Positions 61,164 to 64,000 of a DNA stretch of 64,000 nucleotides are shown one piece after another (the first letter of the stretch is position 1; each line of letters begins with the position of its first letter). Source of the stretch: Flavobacterium amnicola (GTDB lineage: Bacteria; Bacteroidota; Bacteroidia; Flavobacteriales; Flavobacteriaceae). Made by a program: the position numbers and the translations under genes. The notes beneath the pieces are model-generated. The model had not been told where the DNA came from and did not search any database. It saw nothing but the letters and a program-made list of their open reading frames with translations. The stretch covers positions 558,001-622,000 of the forward strand of contig NZ_SBKO01000001.1 of assembly GCF_004122165.1 (NCBI RefSeq), given 5' to 3'.

Positions 61164-62330
61164 CTACTCCACAAACAACACCAATCCTTTTAAGTAATGT
61201 CCTTCCGGGTGGTAAATGTTAGTTGGATGATCAGGACCCTGGCCCAGTTTGTGCAAAACTCTAATATTTCTACCTGTTTCAATAGCGGCGGCTGCAATAG
61301 TATTGTAAAACAACACATCGTCAATCACTTGCGAACATGAAAAAGTAAATAAAATTCCGTTGGGTGCTAAGGCCTTTAAACCCGCAATATTCAAACGTTT
61401 ATAGGCTTGGGTGGCCGTGTGTTTACTTTTGATACTTTTAGCAAAAGCGGGCGGATCTAATACAATCACATCGTACTGTTGCGTGTGCTCTTTCATAAAG
61501 TTGAACACATCATCGGCAACCGCAGTATGATTCGATTTCGGGAAATTTAATTCCATGTTTTTGGCTGCTAAATCGACCGCTTTTTGAGAAATATCTACCG
61601 AAGTTACTAATTCGGCACCCGCACTCATCGCATAAATTGAAAACCCTCCCGTGTAACAAAAAGTATTGAGTACTTTTTTGTCTTTCGAGAATTCTCCTAA
61701 TAACTTTCGGTTGTCGCGTTGGTCCAAAAAGAAACCCGTTTTTTGTCCTTCCACCCAATTCACTGAAAATAGAATATTGTTTTCTTTGGCGACAGCTTCC
61801 GCTTTAGTTTCGAATAAAAAATAATCGGTTCCGGTATTGGGTAAGGTTCCTGAACTTTTACAATAAATAGTTTCGCAGTACTTCGGAAAATTGGTTTTTA
61901 TGGCTTCTGCTATTTTCTCCATCTGAAGAAAAATACCTGTAGAATGGGCTTGAATCACCCAGTTTTTATCATAATAATCGATGATTAATCCTGGAATTCC
62001 ATCGCCTTCCCCGTGAATGACACGAAACGCATTGGTGACTTCCAAATCTAGCAGACGCAAACGAAGTGCCCAAGCCGATTCCAATTTGATTCCCCAAAAG
62101 TTTTCTGAAAATGTTTCTTTTTCAAAAGTCAGTAAGCGAACCACTATACTTCCCTTATCGGAAAAATAACCCGTTCCTAAATGTTTGTTATTCGAATCGA
62201 CCACATCCACCATTTCACCGTCAATGATTTCTTGTGTAACGCCATAAACAGCACCACTAAAAACCCAAGGGTGACGACGTTGAATGGATTTTTCTTTACC
62301 TGCTTTTAATATAACTTTTGGATAGGACAT
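61164..62330 (-). CDS. RlmI-type 23S rRNA (cytosine-C5) methyltransferase
   Basis: A 388-aa class I SAM methyltransferase. An N-terminal PUA domain (about 1-75: PKVILKAGKEKSIQRRHPWVFSGAVYGV) is followed by an EEHEE-like region and the Rossmann domain. SAM-binding motifs are VLNTFCYTGGFSIYAMSAGAELVTSVDIS (about 217-245) and catalytic-loop DPPAFAKS (about 295-302). This arrangement matches RlmI, which methylates C1962 of 23S rRNA in E. coli. The target in this organism is inferred by family. There is no operon partner. Confidence 0.9.
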   Translation of the reverse strand: MSYPKVILKAGKEKSIQRRHPWVFSGAVYGVTQEIIDGEMVDVVDSNNKHLGTGYFSDKGSIVVRLLTFEKETFSENFWGIKLESAWALRLRLLDLEVTNAFRVIHGEGDGIPGLIIDYYDKNWVIQAHSTGIFLQMEKIAEAIKTNFPKYCETIYCKSSGTLPNTGTDYFLFETKAEAVAKENNILFSVNWVEGQKTGFFLDQRDNRKLLGEFSKDKKVLNTFCYTGGFSIYAMSAGAELVTSVDISQKAVDLAAKNMELNFPKSNHTAVADDVFNFMKEHTQQYDVIVLDPPAFAKSIKSKHTATQAYKRLNIAGLKALAPNGILFTFSCSQVIDDVLFYNTIAAAAIETGRNIRVLHKLGQGPDHPTNIYHPEGHYLKGLVLFVE

Positions 62331-62370
62331 TTTGATGTATTTATTTCTGCAAAGCTATTGATTTATTTGT

Positions 62371-62406
62371 AAAAAAAGAGGCTGCAAATAATTGCAGCCT
62401 CTTTTG
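62371..62406 (-). terminator. terminator of the GEVED-domain T9SS protein gene
   Basis: AAAAGAGGCTGCAA / TTGCAGCCTCTTTT stem with a 4-base loop, with TTTTTTT following on the minus strand. Confidence 0.92.
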
Positions 62407-62429
62407 GCATTATAGATTGGTTGGTTTGG

Positions 62430-64000
62430 TTACTTTTTAATGAATTTTTTAGTGATGGTTTTTTGACCGTCATTAATTTCGAAGATATACAACCCAGAAG
62501 CCATATCCGAAACATTGATTTCCGATTGATTCAGTTGGTTAGCTTTGACGATTTGTCCCATCAAATTATAAATTTTGAAAGAAACGTCACGATTATCCAT
62601 CATTGAAATGCTTAAAGTACTTTCCACTGGATTAGGATACATTTCGAAATCATAAATATTGTTTTCGTTGGTTAACTCGCTTCCAGTAGCCGCAATAGCA
62701 TTAACAGCTGCTGCTCCAATATTAACCGTATAATCTTCCACTTCACCATATGAGAAAGTCTCACAAGCCGTTGGAGCGGCATTGTATTTCATAGAAACAC
62801 GCATACGAGTGGTTCCTGCTAATGCCGTAGTTGGCACCGTAAACGTAGTGGATAAATTAGCACTACTTGAAGAAGATCCTGAAACTACTTGTTCGGTTGT
62901 TTCGAACGTTCCGTTTTTGTTATAGTCAATCCAAACACTCCAGAATTCTGTATATGCCGATCCTGTAAATCCAGCACTGTAAGTAATGGTGTTCGAACCA
63001 TATGGTAAGTTAGCCACTAAACTCGTAAAGTTTCCATAACCAGCATTAGCACCTGTTGTATTGGCCACATTGCGTAATGCTACATAATCGATAAATTCAT
63101 CGGCTACACTATTCCCTTTAGAAGCACAATAAGTAACTGTTGAAGCAGAAGTAGTGACATTAACTACATTACTTGACGCCGAAACATTTCCAGCCGCATC
63201 TTTGGCTTTCACCGAGAAAGTATAAGCGGTAGCTGCTGTTAATCCAGTAACTGCATAAGTTGTTCCTGTTACTGATCCTTTTAAGGTTGTTCCTTGGTAT
63301 ACATCATACCCAGTTACGCCTACATTATCCGTAGCAGCAGTCCAAGATAAATTAGTCGTCGTTGTAGTAGTTCCAGAAGCCGTTAAAGCAGTTGGCGCTG
63401 TTGGTGCCGTAGTATCGGCAGAACCTGCTACTAAATTAACCGTATAATCTTCAACTTCACCATAAGCAATGGCTTCACAAGCTGTAGGAATTCCGTTATA
63501 TTTCATCGATACTCTCATTCGAGTAGCACCTGTAATTGCAGTGGTTGGCACAGTAAAACTTCCAGTTGCTGGAGTTGCAGTAGCAGCGGCTTTACTCCAA
63601 ACCAATTCACCAGTATCAGCAAAATCTTTGTCATTGTTAAGGTCAATCCAAACGGCATAACCTTCCGCATAAGTAGTTCCTGTCCATGTTGGAGTTACCG
63701 TAATTGTCGTTGCACTTCCTTTGGTTACGTTAGTGGAAATGCTAGTATAGTCGGAATAACCTGTACCTCCTGTAGAAGCATTATTAATCGTTCCTATTTG
63801 AACTCTTCCAATATATTCGTCTGCTACACTGTTCCCTTTTGAAGCACAATAAGTAGCGACTGCTGCTAAAGTGGTTACACTTACCGCATTACTTGACGCC
63901 GATAAGTTTCCGGCCGCATCTTTTGCTTTCACTGTAAACGAATACGTAGTAGAAGCCGTTAATCCAGAAGCGGTATAAGTAGTTCCAGTTGCTGTTCCTA
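62430..64000 (-). CDS. FN3/GEVED-domain T9SS secreted protein, N-terminal part off window
   Basis: The C-terminal 523 or so residues are visible, and the gene runs off the window's right end. Order from the edge: the end of a fibronectin III domain ([20 protein letters not shown]), a GEVED domain ([16 protein letters not shown]...[14 protein letters not shown]), a complete FN3 domain ([12 protein letters not shown]...VNVTT), and a second GEVED domain ([14 protein letters not shown]). A type A T9SS sorting domain ([14 protein letters not shown]...TITKKFIKK) ends the protein. Nothing visible is catalytic, so a protease or adhesin domain may lie upstream. A GTG at 63932 that looks like a start is only an internal valine. 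Confidence 0.9.
   Translation of the reverse strand, partial: GTATGTTYTASGLTASTTYSFTVKAKDAAGNLSASSNAVSVTTLAAVATYCASKGNSVADEYIGRVQIGTINNASTGGTGYSDYTSISTNVTKGSATTITVTPTWTGTTYAEGYAVWIDLNNDKDFADTGELVWSKAAATATPATGSFTVPTTAITGATRMRVSMKYNGIPTACEAIAYGEVEDYTVNLVAGSADTTAPTAPTALTASGTTTTTTNLSWTAATDNVGVTGYDVYQGTTLKGSVTGTTYAVTGLTAATAYTFSVKAKDAAGNVSASSNVVNVTTSASTVTYCASKGNSVADEFIDYVALRNVANTTGANAGYGNFTSLVANLPYGSNTITYSAGFTGSAYTEFWSVWIDYNKNGTFETTEQVVSGSSSSSANLSTTFTVPTTALAGTTRMRVSMKYNAAPTACETFSYGEVEDYTVNIGAAAVNAIAATGSELTNENNIYDFEMYPNPVESTLSISMMDNRDVSFKIYNLMGQIVKANQLNQSEINVSDMASGLYIFEINDGQKTITKKFIKK
62721..64000. repeat. about 714-720-base FN3-GEVED coding repeat
   Basis: Corresponding DNA words recur 714-720 bases apart. 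ATTAACCGTATAATCTTC is at 62721 and again near 63435. GAAGCACAATAAGTA is at 63121 and again at 63841. The repeat unit equals one FN3 plus one GEVED domain (about 240 residues). Confidence 0.75.

Noticed and set aside
63930-63932. GTG at 63932 as start codon of the GEVED-domain protein.
   Set aside because: The frame is open to the window edge and encodes a normal FN3 segment upstream, so this is an internal valine of a truncated gene.

Overview
The window is chromosomal DNA from a Flavobacterium-like member of the Bacteroidota. Reasons: low G+C; many start regions preceded by the Bacteroidota -7 box TAnnTTTG; a T9SS protein (PorZ) and two proteins with type A T9SS sorting domains; a complete Bat (aerotolerance) operon; a SusC-like TonB-dependent receptor with DUF5689-type lipoproteins; and lineage-typical versions of IleS, UvrC and a cysteine-poor DksA. 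I see no tRNA, rRNA, CRISPR array, insertion sequence, integrase or prophage gene. Most of the window is ordinary core genome, densely packed on both strands.

Layout. 1-3.0 kb: 5' part of homogentisate dioxygenase, then an APC amino-acid permease. 3.1-7.1 kb: uvrC followed at once by a patatin/POTRA/beta-barrel protein. 7.2-9.3 kb (+): PLP-dependent decarboxylase, 5-formyl-THF cyclo-ligase, a small lipoprotein. 9.3-13.8 kb (-): ileS-dksA-lspA. 13.9-16.9 kb (-): porZ-recO with overlapping stop and start. 17-21.5 kb: gdhA, an outer-membrane protein, cystathionine gamma-synthase/lyase, thioesterase and DinB. 21.6-26.9 kb (+): ArsC-like reductase, EamA transporter, yicC, gmk, nadD, an unknown membrane protein, YqhD-type alcohol dehydrogenase. 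27-31.7 kb: a lipoprotein, gpsA, pheS with two small unknown genes, CvpA.

31.8-40.7 kb (-): eight genes in the order moxR, DUF58, a BatD-like gene, batA, batB, batC, batD, batE, almost without gaps. This is a MoxR/VWA/TPR envelope system. 41-46.4 kb: a DUF4382 lipoprotein, an AlbA_2 (Schlafen-type) protein, and a TPR histidine kinase with its LuxR-type regulator. A 58-codon secreted peptide or lipoprotein gene lies just upstream of the kinase. 46.6-48.4 kb (+): metallophosphatase, small outer-membrane protein, PhnA-like protein. 48.5-52.5 kb (-): a 1339-aa T9SS cargo protein. 52.8-55 kb (-): 3-hydroxyanthranilate dioxygenase and an ALDH7-type dehydrogenase.

55-61.1 kb: a secreted endonuclease/exonuclease/phosphatase-fold enzyme, divergent from a TonB receptor and two lipoproteins. 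Together these look like an uptake locus for a phosphodiester or nucleotide-like substrate (inference). 61.2-64 kb (-): RlmI-type rRNA methyltransferase and the C-terminal part of a repetitive FN3/GEVED T9SS protein that runs off the window.

The most unusual non-coding signal is a set of different short repeats in intergenic gaps. One lies at the start of a coding region, one abuts a stop codon, one falsely lengthens a start, and one probably sits in a 5' UTR. I found no convincing new multi-gene system. The best candidates for new biology are the 58-codon secreted peptide beside the two-component pair, the nuclease/TonB/DUF5689 locus, and the lone AlbA_2 protein.
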